Below are positions 25,694 to 34,054 of a stretch of DNA of 64,000 nt, in pieces. The notes under the pieces are model-generated. The model made no database searches. It was given only the letters and a program-made list of their open reading frames with translations, and had not been told where the DNA came from. The stretch comes from Bermanella sp034110565 (lineage in GTDB: Bacteria > Pseudomonadota > Gammaproteobacteria > Pseudomonadales > Oceanobacteraceae). Within the stretch, counting starts at the first letter, position 1. The number at the start of each line of letters is the position of its first letter. The DNA lies in NCBI GenBank assembly GCA_034110565.1, contig JAWUYY010000015.1:1-64000 (forward strand), given 5' to 3'. The position numbers were made by a program, and so were the translations under genes.

Positions 25694-27820
25694 ATGAAAA
25701 AACTCCTCATAATCGCGGCTCTGGCAGCCATTGTCTGCGCATTAGTGGTATTTGATGCTCAGCAATACCTCACGCCGGATTTCTACCAGCAATTATTTAG
25801 CGAGCAGCCTTTATTATCAGGGGCTATATTCTTTGCTGTATATGTAGTGGCCACCGCGCTATCGATTCCTGGCGCAGCGGCTTTGACCTTAATAGGCGGT
25901 GCTATTTTTGGTTTGGGCTGGGGGTTATTGCTGATCAGTTTTGCCAGCTCCGTTGGTGCGACACTCGCGTTTTTGATTACACGTTTATTACTGAAAGACT
26001 GGGTACAAGCTAAATTCGGTAATTATCTGGGTACCCTTAATAAAGGCATTGAGAAAGACGGCGCGTTTTATTTGTTCACTTTACGTTTGATTCCTGTGGT
26101 GCCGTTTTTTGTCATCAACCTTGTAATGGGTTTGATGCCGATCAAAGCACGTACCTTTTACTGGGTAAGTCAGTTAGGCATGTTGGCAGGCACGGCTGTG
26201 TACGTGAACGCCGGCGCGCAACTTGGCCAGTTAGATGAATTATCGTTTGCAGGTATCATGACACCAGGCTTATTAGGCAGCTTCGTATTACTTGCCATAT
26301 TCCCATGGATTGCACGCACCTTAATTAATAAAGTGAAAAAGAACCTTGCACTAAAAGCCTATAAAAAACCAAAAACCTTTGATGATAATTTATTAGTAAT
26401 CGGTGCTGGTGCTGGCGGTTTGGTTAGCAGCTACATTGCAGCCGCCACAAAAGCCAAAGTAACCTTAATTGAAAAACATAAAATGGGCGGCGACTGTTTA
26501 AACACAGGCTGCGTACCATCAAAAGCCATTATTCACGCAGCTAGTCTTGCCCATGAGGCACGCCATGCAAAAAGGGTTGGGGTTAATGTAGGGGATGTAA
26601 ATGTGGACTTTGCACAAGTGATGCAATCGGTCCATGCGGGTATTAAAGACATAGAGCCTCATGACAGCATAGAGCGCTATGAAGGCCTTGGTGTAAACTG
26701 CATCACAGGTACCGCGACAATAGTGAACCCATGGACAGTGGAAATTGAAACCGCGCAGGGCAAACAAACTCGCACTGCGCGTAATATTATTATCGCCGCT
26801 GGTGGTCGACCAAAAGTTTTTCCAATTGCGGGTATTGATGATGTGGGTTACTACACCTCTGATACCTTGTGGGGTATTAAAGAGCAGCCAAAGCATTTAT
26901 TGATGATTGGCGCAGGACCAATTGGTTGTGAGCTCGCGCAAAGTTTCAATCGTCTAGGCAGTAAGGTCACTATGGTTGATCCAGCGCCACATATTTTAGG
27001 CCGAGAAGATACCGATGTGGTATCCGAAGTGACCGAACAATTTAAAGCCGAAGGTGTTGAGTTGATGACAGGCTGCAAGCCAAAATCGTTTGCGCTAGTT
27101 AACGGTGAAAAGCAGGCAGTGATTGAAACCCCAGAAGGGGATAAGACTATTACCTTCGATACCCTGATTATGGCTGTAGGCCGCGAAGCCAACGTGAAAG
27201 GTTATGGATTAGATAACTTGAATATCCAGCTAGATGAACGCGGTAACATACTGGTAGATGAATACCTAGAAACCAGTATGCCCGGTGTCTATGCCGTAGG
27301 TGATGTCATTGGTGGTTATCAATTTACCCATGTTTCTTCTCATGAAGCATGGTATGCCAGTGTAAATGCACTATTTGGTCATTTAAAAAGATTCAAAGCA
27401 GACTATTCTGTTATCCCTTGGGCTACGTATACCGATCCGCAAGTTGGCCGCGTGGGTTTAAACGAAACCGATGCTAAAGCTCAAGGTATTGCGTTTGAAG
27501 TGACCAAGTTTGAAATCAAAGAACTGGATCGTGCTATCGTAGATGGCCAAGCACGAGGTTTTGTTAAAGTGCTTACTGTACCGGGCAAAGACAAAATATT
27601 AGGTGCCACCATTGTGGGTGCTATGGCCGGTGAATTAATGGCTGAGTTTGTATTGGCTATGCGCCATGGTTTGGGTTTGAATAAAATTCTGGGCACCATA
27701 CACGCCTATCCGACCATGATGGAAGCCAATAAGTATGTTGCGGGCGAGTGGAAGCGAAACCATGCACCACAGGGTTTGCTCAAGTTTGCAGAAAAATTTC
27801 ATGCATGGCGTCGCGGGTAA
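25694..27820 (+). CDS. VTT/TVP38 membrane domain fused to pyridine nucleotide-disulphide oxidoreductase
   Basis: The first ~210 residues form a VTT (SNARE-associated/DedA-like, TVP38/TMEM64) membrane domain, with hydrophobic segments and the family glycine-rich ALSIPGAAALTLIGGAIFG and FTLRLIPVVPFFVINLVMG. Residues from about 230 to the end form a class I flavoprotein disulphide reductase: FAD motif LLVIGAGAGGL, redox pair in GGDCLNTGCVPSK, NAD(P) motif MIGAGPIGCEL, second FAD motif YAVGDVIGG, and C-terminal dimer domain with HAYPTMME. The part most resembles mercuric reductase and dihydrolipoamide dehydrogenase, but no N-terminal heavy-metal domain or C-terminal cysteine pair is present. Similar fusions exist in other bacteria; the substrate is unknown. 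It stands alone 39 bases upstream of the thioesterase gene. Confidence 0.88.
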   Translation: MKKLLIIAALAAIVCALVVFDAQQYLTPDFYQQLFSEQPLLSGAIFFAVYVVATALSIPGAAALTLIGGAIFGLGWGLLLISFASSVGATLAFLITRLLLKDWVQAKFGNYLGTLNKGIEKDGAFYLFTLRLIPVVPFFVINLVMGLMPIKARTFYWVSQLGMLAGTAVYVNAGAQLGQLDELSFAGIMTPGLLGSFVLLAIFPWIARTLINKVKKNLALKAYKKPKTFDDNLLVIGAGAGGLVSSYIAAATKAKVTLIEKHKMGGDCLNTGCVPSKAIIHAASLAHEARHAKRVGVNVGDVNVDFAQVMQSVHAGIKDIEPHDSIERYEGLGVNCITGTATIVNPWTVEIETAQGKQTRTARNIIIAAGGRPKVFPIAGIDDVGYYTSDTLWGIKEQPKHLLMIGAGPIGCELAQSFNRLGSKVTMVDPAPHILGREDTDVVSEVTEQFKAEGVELMTGCKPKSFALVNGEKQAVIETPEGDKTITFDTLIMAVGREANVKGYGLDNLNIQLDERGNILVDEYLETSMPGVYAVGDVIGGYQFTHVSSHEAWYASVNALFGHLKRFKADYSVIPWATYTDPQVGRVGLNETDAKAQGIAFEVTKFEIKELDRAIVDGQARGFVKVLTVPGKDKILGATIVGAMAGELMAEFVLAMRHGLGLNKILGTIHAYPTMMEANKYVAGEWKRNHAPQGLLKFAEKFHAWRRG

Positions 27821-27859
27821 TATAGGACGCTAACTTAATAAAAAATAAAGGGCTAGAAA

Positions 27860-28321
27860 ATGAAAAACGAATTTACAGAAACTGAACTGAATTTAGCCCT
27901 TAATTTTATGAACCAAATTCCTTTCAACCAACACATTGGTTTAGAAGTGCATCAATTCGATGCGGATGTGGCTGTCTTTAAAATCAACATGCGCAAAGAG
28001 CTGGTGGGTAATTGGCTGCAAGGCATACTACATGGCGGTGTAATTGCCACCGCATTAGATGTGGCTGGAGGCACGGCGGCATTAGTGGGTGCTTATAAGC
28101 AGCGTTTAGATTTACCTCAAGAAGAGCGGGCTAAAAGTTTAGCTAAGCTTGGCACCATTGATATGCGAGTGGATTACCTGCGCCCCGGAAAGGGCAAAGA
28201 ATTTTTTGCTAGCGCCTCTATTTTACGTATTGGCTCAAAAGTAGCCGTGACACGTATGGAATTTAAAAACGAAGAAGATGAGTTAATTGCCGTGGGTACT
28301 GGCACGTATATGTGCGGTTAG
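27860..28321 (+). CDS. yigI: YigI-type hotdog-fold acyl-CoA thioesterase
   Basis: The 153-residue protein is a PaaI-like hotdog thioesterase. It aligns closely with E. coli YigI: MPFNxxLG-like IPFNQHIGLEV, VGNWLQGILHGGVIATALDVAGG with the acyl-binding HGG, GTIDMRVDYLRPGKGK, and the C-terminal ATGTYM-like VGTGTYMCG. YigI acts on medium-chain acyl-CoA. It follows the VTT-oxidoreductase gene closely on the same strand and may be co-transcribed with it. Confidence 0.88.
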   Translation: MKNEFTETELNLALNFMNQIPFNQHIGLEVHQFDADVAVFKINMRKELVGNWLQGILHGGVIATALDVAGGTAALVGAYKQRLDLPQEERAKSLAKLGTIDMRVDYLRPGKGKEFFASASILRIGSKVAVTRMEFKNEEDELIAVGTGTYMCG

Positions 28322-28448
28322 TTTAATAAAATGCAGGCGTTTTTTAGAGGAATCTGGTTTATAGCTATTTCTTTTATGATGATTGAAGCCAACATTACTA
28401 GCGGGCAGTGCCCACTCTATGGTGTGAAATAGTCGTGCTTATTTTGTC

Positions 28449-28468
28449 ACTCCTGCGAAGGCAGGAGT
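28449..28468. repeat. REP-like palindrome, copy 1
   Basis: The perfect arms ACTCCTGC and GCAGGAGT enclose GAAG, flanked by GTC on the left and CCA on the right. The second copy at 29440-29457 shares the GCGAAGGC core and the same flanks, so both belong to one dispersed repeat family. Confidence 0.65.
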
Positions 28469-28486
28469 CCATTGCTGGGGGAGCAA

Positions 28487-29011
28487 TTACTTCTCCCAAT
28501 TGCCCCAAGGGTTCGAGCTGTCAGAAGCATTATTTTTAGGACTTGTTGGTCGGGAGGTTTCGTTGTCGCGACGAGACGTATCGCTGCGCGGCCCATAGCT
28601 TTTATTAGAGCCAGCACGCTTACCAAAATCACCTTTGTTAAATTCAGCGGCTTTCTTTGCTCGCTTCTCACGTAGTTTCTCGGCATCTTCTAATGACAGC
28701 TCTGCAGGCTCACCTACTTGGTGATGCTCTGGCACAATACGATCGCGCGGTGAAATACTAAACTGGGTAGATGAGGGCTTAGGCAGGTTTTTATATTCAT
28801 ACATATAAAACGATTCTACTTTTTCCCGAGCCCAGTCAGTCTTTTTTAAGAATTTCACGCTCGATTCAATGCTCGGGTTGGTTTTAAAGCAGTTGATGTT
28901 TAAGTAAGCAAATAGAATCTCAAAGCTGTAATGGTCAACCATCTCAATCAAGAGGTTTTTAAGGCTGATCCCGTGTAGGGGGTTGTTCTTGAAGTTAATA
29001 TCATCAGACAT
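28487..29011 (-). CDS. VF530-family (DUF2132) protein with disordered tail
   Basis: The first ~75 residues match the VF530/DUF2132 family: NNPLHGISLKNLLIEMVDHY, then CFKTNPSIESSVKFLKKTDWAREKVE. VF530 of Vibrio fischeri is a small alpha-helical protein proposed to bind nucleic acid. Residues 75-174 are an extra, low-complexity tail rich in Ser, Arg, Asn and Lys with a charged EKLREKRAKKAAEF helix, probably disordered. The family protein is usually only about 75 residues, so the tail is a notable addition. Function in this organism is unknown. One REP-like palindrome lies just downstream. Confidence 0.82.
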   Translation of the reverse strand: MSDDINFKNNPLHGISLKNLLIEMVDHYSFEILFAYLNINCFKTNPSIESSVKFLKKTDWAREKVESFYMYEYKNLPKPSSTQFSISPRDRIVPEHHQVGEPAELSLEDAEKLREKRAKKAAEFNKGDFGKRAGSNKSYGPRSDTSRRDNETSRPTSPKNNASDSSNPWGNWEK

Positions 29012-29211
29012 GGCAGAATCCAGAAAAAGCAGTAAATGGCGCGATTATACCTAAAATATAGCAGTACACCTGATTTTTACGAGAATAAGGCTAATTGCGC
29101 CCCATATTAGGCTTTATGGTACTAAGGTGATTAACAATGGGCTAATGACATTAGGCAGCCACTGCCTTAACCTTCGCTTATAGATAAGTAGCATGTGACA
29201 AGGTGAGATGT

Positions 29212-29382
29212 ATGAGCGACAAAATCGTTAAATTTGAATTTGAAAAAGAAACCAAAAACAGCGTGCGCTATAAAGAAGTGCCAGAAGATGGCCAGCCGCC
29301 GATTATTGGATCCTTGTATGTGCAAAAGTGGTATGTGGGCAATACTAAGAATTTGGAAGTGACCATTAGCAAGAAAGATTAG
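29212..29382 (+). CDS. Conserved-looking 56-residue protein
   Basis: The frame begins MSDKIVKFEFEKETKNSVRY and includes PEDGQPPIIGSLYVQKWYVG, ending ISKKD. AAGGTGAG at 29200-29207 is a good ribosome-binding site for the ATG. The alternating hydrophobic pattern and the G-x-LYVQKW stretch suggest a small beta-rich fold. I have the impression of a widespread small uncharacterised family but cannot name it. It stands alone between the divergent VF530-type gene and the second REP-like palindrome. Confidence 0.75.
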   Translation: MSDKIVKFEFEKETKNSVRYKEVPEDGQPPIIGSLYVQKWYVGNTKNLEVTISKKD

Positions 29383-29439
29383 GTATTATTAAATGCAGCC
29401 TTTTCTGTGAAGACGGAAATCTAATATAAAACACTGTCT

Positions 29440-29457
29440 TTCCCGCGAAGGCGGGAA
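29440..29457. repeat. REP-like palindrome, copy 2
   Basis: The perfect arms TTCCCGC and GCGGGAA enclose GAAG, flanked by GTC and TCCA as in copy 1 at 28449-28468. The core CCCGCGAAGGCGGGAATCC is a common dispersed palindrome in proteobacteria. Confidence 0.65.
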
Positions 29458-29567
29458 TCCAGTTGAGTATTCTTTACTTTATTTGGGTTTTAATGAATAA
29501 GAAAAGAGAAGCTCTAGTTCTTCAAACAAATGGGCGATAACAGGCGTCTTAAAGTGGTCATCTCCGG

Positions 29568-29843
29568 CTACTTATAAAACTCCACATAAAAACGCACCTT
29601 TCCTAATGGCTCGATCTTATGTAATACAGTGGGTTCTACGATACCCAAGTTATTTGGGTCAAGTATAATGACTTCTGCTTGAGGCTCGTTGATGGTGTAC
29701 TGCAGTTTGCCTTCAATAATAACGATGACGCCCCAAACGTTTTCTTTTGTTTGGTGGTCATTGAGTAACCCCTTTGGAATACTCAGCTCATCAAACTCGG
29801 GTGTTTTTTTGTAAGGTGCTACGTTGCTTGGTAATTGTTTCAT
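29568..29843 (-). CDS. DUF1971 cupin-like protein
   Basis: The 91-residue protein matches the DUF1971 family, a small cupin-type barrel also found in TehB-like tellurite-related proteins. Marks are LPSNVAPYKKTPEFDELSIPKGLLNDHQTKENVWGVI at the N-terminus (seen in two parts here) and VEPTVLHKIEPLGKVRFYVEFY at the C-terminus, where His and Glu could bind metal. No other tellurite gene is nearby, and its role is unknown. Confidence 0.8.
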   Translation of the reverse strand: MKQLPSNVAPYKKTPEFDELSIPKGLLNDHQTKENVWGVIVIIEGKLQYTINEPQAEVIILDPNNLGIVEPTVLHKIEPLGKVRFYVEFYK

Positions 29844-29925
29844 AGAATACCTTTTCGGTTTTAATACTAATAATTAGATTAAAATAAACACCCAGTAAAG
29901 CAGGCTTTAAATATCACTCATCAAA

Positions 29926-30801
29926 TCAAAGATGCTTAACTTTAAACCCTTGACCTTCCAGTTGACGTAATAAACCTTTCTCTCCATTAAGATGCAGCGT
30001 ACCCACTAAGATAAATTCTGTGGTTTTGTTATTCATTAGAGCTGGAATTTGAGTCATCCAATTATTATTTCGATTCAGAATTAACGTGTCATAAACCCCA
30101 GGGAACTGCTCTTTCATGTCTTTTACGGGAGCCATGTCTGTGAACTCATCAATGCTACCCTTGCGCCATGCTGCTTTCATTGTAGTAATCCAATGAGGTA
30201 ACGCTTCTACATCTTTAAGAGTGTATTCAATGGTTACGTTCGGATCGATTTGTGCGATAGATTGCAAAAAGCCTAATTGTTCATCTATTGTCTCTAAGCT
30301 GCCAATACTTTTTTTATCGACTTTAGCCTTGTCATTGAAATGGTTATCAACACCAAGTTCACTGACCATACCGAGTCTTTGATATTCCATAACTGTGATG
30401 ATCAGTGATAGCCCCCAAGGTTGGTACTTTTCAAAATGACTAATGGATATTTGGCGCGCGCGTAAAAAATCCTCAAGTTCTTTGTATATTTTAGGCGTAA
30501 GCTCACTGGCAATTGTACGTCCATCGCTATATGACATGGCAGCTATCATTTTTGCTTGTTGATCAGGGTGATTACTTGTATCTAAATCTGTTTCAAAAAT
30601 AAGGGTGTCAGCATCTTGGTAGGCCGTATTGAAGGCTTTAGGTAACGGGTAATCTTCTGTATTAAGAAGATGAATGGTGCCGCCAACATAAAAGTAGTCA
30701 CCATCTTTGCTTACTTTCCATACTGACGTTTGGGCATAGGCATGACTTATAAGTAATGTTAGAAAAATAAAAATAGATAAGACGGATTTTATAAGTTTCA
30801 T
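29926..30801 (-). CDS. TraB/GumN family secreted protein
   Basis: A signal peptide (LSIFIFLTLLISHAYAQ) precedes a TraB/GumN domain of about 265 residues. The family is related to Tiki-type metallopeptidases, and its two hallmark motifs are present: GGTIHLL near residue 40 and VGTLHLNGEKGLL near the C-terminus, each with a conserved histidine. EDADTLIFETDLD-like DADTLIFETDLD also fits. The protein should act in the periplasm or envelope. Substrates of bacterial members are largely unknown. The gene is more AT-rich than the hem genes and is not tightly linked to them. Confidence 0.85.
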   Translation of the reverse strand: MKLIKSVLSIFIFLTLLISHAYAQTSVWKVSKDGDYFYVGGTIHLLNTEDYPLPKAFNTAYQDADTLIFETDLDTSNHPDQQAKMIAAMSYSDGRTIASELTPKIYKELEDFLRARQISISHFEKYQPWGLSLIITVMEYQRLGMVSELGVDNHFNDKAKVDKKSIGSLETIDEQLGFLQSIAQIDPNVTIEYTLKDVEALPHWITTMKAAWRKGSIDEFTDMAPVKDMKEQFPGVYDTLILNRNNNWMTQIPALMNNKTTEFILVGTLHLNGEKGLLRQLEGQGFKVKHL

Positions 30802-30873
30802 AAATTCTATTTGGTGAAGATCCGCTATGGTTTATTTTATAACGCCATAGCGGTCATATTGATGGAAGTAACT

Positions 30874-32106
30874 TTAATATGCGGCTTTAGGCAAAGGTAA
30901 ATCTGGCAAATCCAACCCTAAGCCTTGTCTTAGCATGGCAATGGCTTTTTCATTTTGATCTTGCGCTAAATACAAGCGGCTTAGTTCACTGCGTACTTCA
31001 GCACTGTTTTCTTGGGCTAAGCTTGCTTCAAAATAGCTTTGGGCATCGTCAAATAATTCATTCATTAATGCGATGCGTCCAAGTGACAGTAATAACACGG
31101 CATCGTTAGGGCGTTGTTTGAGCTTGTCTTGGGCGAAGAGTAATTGACGTTTCACATCTTTGCCTTGTACCCAACCGTATAAACTCATGAGTTCGTCACT
31201 AAAGTGATGTTGCAATAAATAACGTAATTGGGCTTCGGCTTCTTGTTGGGCACCTAGTTGAATTAGATGTTCGATAAACGCATGAGCGAGTGGTAAAAAA
31301 TCCATTTGCTTAATAGTGCGTGTGGGGATGTTCTTCCAGACCTCTAATAAAGTTTGTGGGTCACGGCTGGCGGTGTTACGTGAACGGATCATGTGCTCGA
31401 TGAGTTTGCCATAGGCTTCTACTTCGAGTTGCTGAAATTTTTTGTTAGGTAATAGTTTATGCTTATTTAAACTAGGCAATAGCTCAATCACGGCTTGCCA
31501 GTCTTCTAATGCCATGTGGGCTTTCAGCAACATCTTGTTGACGTATTGATGCTTAGGAAATTGTTTTTGTAAACGTAAACATGTGGCCAAGCACTGCTCG
31601 AACTGTTCACGTTCTAGTTGCAGTTGAGCTTGTTGTAATCCTACGGCCAGTTCTGCACCCTTGGTGCTTTTTACTGCTTCGGCCATGAGCTCGTCACTGC
31701 GCTCAAAATTACCGGCCATTTGTGCGGCGCGGGCAGCGGCTAAGTAGTTAATGATTTTGCCTTTGCCATGGGCGCCGGCCATTAATAATCGTTCGCTTTG
31801 CTTAAAGTTGCCTTCAGCTAAATAGATTAAACCTTTTACGGTTTTTCCTATGGCGGTATTGATTCCGCGCTTTTCTCGCCACTTGTTTAAAAATACAGGG
31901 CTGCCTAGTAGGATAATAAACAGATGAACGGTTGCGTAAATAGAGATTACCGACGCGGCCAATATAATGACAAATACCCAAAGACTGGTTTCCAACACCC
32001 AGTTTTGAAAGCTCACTAGTACGTAGCCGCTGCCTTGCAGCATGTAGTGGCCGACTAGGGTACCTGCTAGTAAAAATAAAATAATTAAGAGTAAGCGTTT
32101 GCTCAT
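30874..32106 (-). CDS. hemY: HemY-type heme biosynthesis-associated membrane protein
   Basis: The 410-residue protein has two N-terminal membrane segments (RLLLIILFLLAGTLVGHYML and a second near residues 42-68) and a TPR-rich cytoplasmic part. This is the gammaproteobacterial HemY, not the Bacillus protoporphyrinogen oxidase of the same name; its role is linked to late heme synthesis but is not well defined. It is the last gene of hemC-hemD-hemX-hemY, and its ATG shares one base with the hemX stop. Confidence 0.9.
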   Translation of the reverse strand: MSKRLLLIILFLLAGTLVGHYMLQGSGYVLVSFQNWVLETSLWVFVIILAASVISIYATVHLFIILLGSPVFLNKWREKRGINTAIGKTVKGLIYLAEGNFKQSERLLMAGAHGKGKIINYLAAARAAQMAGNFERSDELMAEAVKSTKGAELAVGLQQAQLQLEREQFEQCLATCLRLQKQFPKHQYVNKMLLKAHMALEDWQAVIELLPSLNKHKLLPNKKFQQLEVEAYGKLIEHMIRSRNTASRDPQTLLEVWKNIPTRTIKQMDFLPLAHAFIEHLIQLGAQQEAEAQLRYLLQHHFSDELMSLYGWVQGKDVKRQLLFAQDKLKQRPNDAVLLLSLGRIALMNELFDDAQSYFEASLAQENSAEVRSELSRLYLAQDQNEKAIAMLRQGLGLDLPDLPLPKAAY

Positions 32107-33248
32107 TAAGCTTGCTCCTCTTTCTTAGTATTTAGCTGCGGGGCATTTTTTAATGGGGCAGACTCTGTTTCGCTTTGTGTTTTTTTAGATTCTGTTTTAG
32201 CGGGCACGGTTTCTTTTTCGACAGGTTTAATGCTGCTGGGTGTATAAGTGCGGTCTTGCATAATTTGACGCAACAAACGCAATGACTCGCTCACTTGTGG
32301 GGTGGTTTGTTCGATGTTGAGTTGGCTTAAAGATTGTATTTTCTCTAGCAAGACCTTGGCATTGTTATGACGCAGGTTGTCGCTGAGCCATTGTTGAGCG
32401 CTGTTTAAGCTGCTTTGATAAGTGATGTTGTCGGCTTTTAATAATGCCCACTGAGCTTGCTCTAACATTAAGCTCAAGTTGTGCTCTAACAATTGATACT
32501 GGCTGTCGCTTAATGGCGCGCTAAACGCATCGTCGCGATGACGAATACTCACCAATGATAAAATCTGTTGCCAAAGGCTGTTGCTCATTTCTGTAGTGCT
32601 TGCACTATCGTCGGCGGCGCCATCAGCTTGGGCTTGAATGAATTCACTAGGCGGTTGGATGCTGTCATGTACCAAGGCTTTAATGGCTTGTATTTCGCTG
32701 TAAATACCTTGGCGATCTAATTGGTTGTGCTGACCCAGCAATAACATTTCTTTGGCGATTTGTTCACGTACCACTAACAAGGCAGGATCATCTAAGCTGG
32801 CGAGTACTTGGTTGGCTGCGTCAAATAAGCCGTGAGCCCCTTTGAATTCATGTTGCAAATACACCCTCTGATTGGCAAGGCGTAATAGGTATTCTGTTTC
32901 GGCTAATTTCCAATCGTCCATGCGCGCACCTGGAATTTGGTTCAAGGTGTGCTGCATAAAGGCCAACTGACTTTGCATGTCTGTTAGCGCTTTTTGACTT
33001 TGTTCGTATTGAGAAAGTTGTTTACCGTTTTCGATGGCTTGTTGTTGGCTTTGTTGGGTGACACTTTGCAGCTGCTGTTCTAGTGCGCTTTGGTTACGTA
33101 ATAATAGTTCAATGCGATATTGAGCAAAGACCAAAGCAGCAATGATGAGTACGGCCACTAATAAGAACCATGGGGTGCTGCCACGAGTGCTTTTAGTGTC
33201 TTTGTTCGGCAGAGCGTTGTTACTGTTATTTGGCTGCTGATCACTCAC
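32106..33248 (-). CDS. hemX: HemX-type membrane protein
   Basis: This 380-residue protein belongs to the HemX family, often misnamed uroporphyrinogen-III C-methyltransferase although it lacks SAM-methylase motifs. It has one membrane segment at about 27-43 (WFLLVAVLIIAALVFAQY), a coiled-coil rich in Gln and Ser (about 50-105), then the family core LLRLANQRVYLQHEFKGA and LDDPALLVVREQIAKEM. The C-terminus is a low-complexity Lys/Glu/Thr tail. It may scaffold the heme enzymes at the membrane. Operon position between hemD and hemY supports the name. Confidence 0.92.
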   Translation of the reverse strand: MSDQQPNNSNNALPNKDTKSTRGSTPWFLLVAVLIIAALVFAQYRIELLLRNQSALEQQLQSVTQQSQQQAIENGKQLSQYEQSQKALTDMQSQLAFMQHTLNQIPGARMDDWKLAETEYLLRLANQRVYLQHEFKGAHGLFDAANQVLASLDDPALLVVREQIAKEMLLLGQHNQLDRQGIYSEIQAIKALVHDSIQPPSEFIQAQADGAADDSASTTEMSNSLWQQILSLVSIRHRDDAFSAPLSDSQYQLLEHNLSLMLEQAQWALLKADNITYQSSLNSAQQWLSDNLRHNNAKVLLEKIQSLSQLNIEQTTPQVSESLRLLRQIMQDRTYTPSSIKPVEKETVPAKTESKKTQSETESAPLKNAPQLNTKKEEQA

Positions 33249-33280
33249 AAGATGAATCCTTTGCTATTGCCTGCGGTTAT

Positions 33281-34045
33281 TTAGCTAGAGTGCGTTATCT
33301 TACTTAAACAGTCTAGCAACCCTTGTGCATTTATTTTGGGGCATACGTGGATGTTTTGAATGTGAAGGGCAGGGGCCATATTGGCGATGCGTTCACTAGG
33401 AACCAAGACATGCACGTTTTGTTTTTGTTCTGTGGTTAGCTGGGTGGCAAGTTGATGTAGCATTTCACCACTAGTGAGCAGAGCATAGTGGATTTGATGT
33501 TCACTGAGTAGTGCGGCCAGCTCATCTTGTGCAAAGCTTACCGCTTCGCGCTGATATAGTTCGCAATATACGACTTGGGCACCGCGTTGCTTTAATGATT
33601 CAGCTAGGTGTTCTCGTCCGCCGACGCCACGCAAGATCAGCACTTTTTTCTGGCTTAAGTCTTGGTTTAGGCCAGTTAATTCGAGCAAGCCTTCGCTGTG
33701 ATTGGCTTTTGGTAGCTGCATATCAATGCCTAAAACCTTAAAGGCTTGAGCACTGCTTGGTCCTACCGCATACCAGTCAATACCGACTGGCATTTGTGGC
33801 CAGTATTGGTCGATTAAATTTACGGCCAAACTTGAGGCGTTGCTACTGACCGAAATCACTACATCGTATAAATCGAGGTTCATGATGTGCTGCTTCATGG
33901 CATGAAAGGCAGCACCGTGAGCCTCGGTAAACGGGGCAATGCGCAGTAATGGTTGGTGTACGCAATGCCAGTTGGCTTGCGTTAGGGCGCTGATTAGTTC
34001 ATCCGCTTGGCCTTGTGGCCGGGTAATTAAGATGGACTTATTCAC
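33281..34045 (-). CDS. hemD: Uroporphyrinogen-III synthase
   Basis: HemD closes and inverts ring D of hydroxymethylbilane to give uroporphyrinogen III. The family is poorly conserved; here the 254-residue length, N-terminal ILITRPQGQADEL, the linker phrase WYAVGPSSAQAF and VLILRGVGGREHLAESLKQRG support it. It starts nine bases after hemC and is followed by hemX, the classical operon order. Confidence 0.93.
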   Translation of the reverse strand: MNKSILITRPQGQADELISALTQANWHCVHQPLLRIAPFTEAHGAAFHAMKQHIMNLDLYDVVISVSSNASSLAVNLIDQYWPQMPVGIDWYAVGPSSAQAFKVLGIDMQLPKANHSEGLLELTGLNQDLSQKKVLILRGVGGREHLAESLKQRGAQVVYCELYQREAVSFAQDELAALLSEHQIHYALLTSGEMLHQLATQLTTEQKQNVHVLVPSERIANMAPALHIQNIHVCPKINAQGLLDCLSKITHSS

Positions 34046-34054
34046 AGCTCGCCT

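Noticed and set aside
25694..27820. Mercury resistance (merA) gene
   Set aside because: There is no heavy-metal domain, no C-terminal cysteine pair and no mer operon; the N-terminal VTT domain makes it a different protein.
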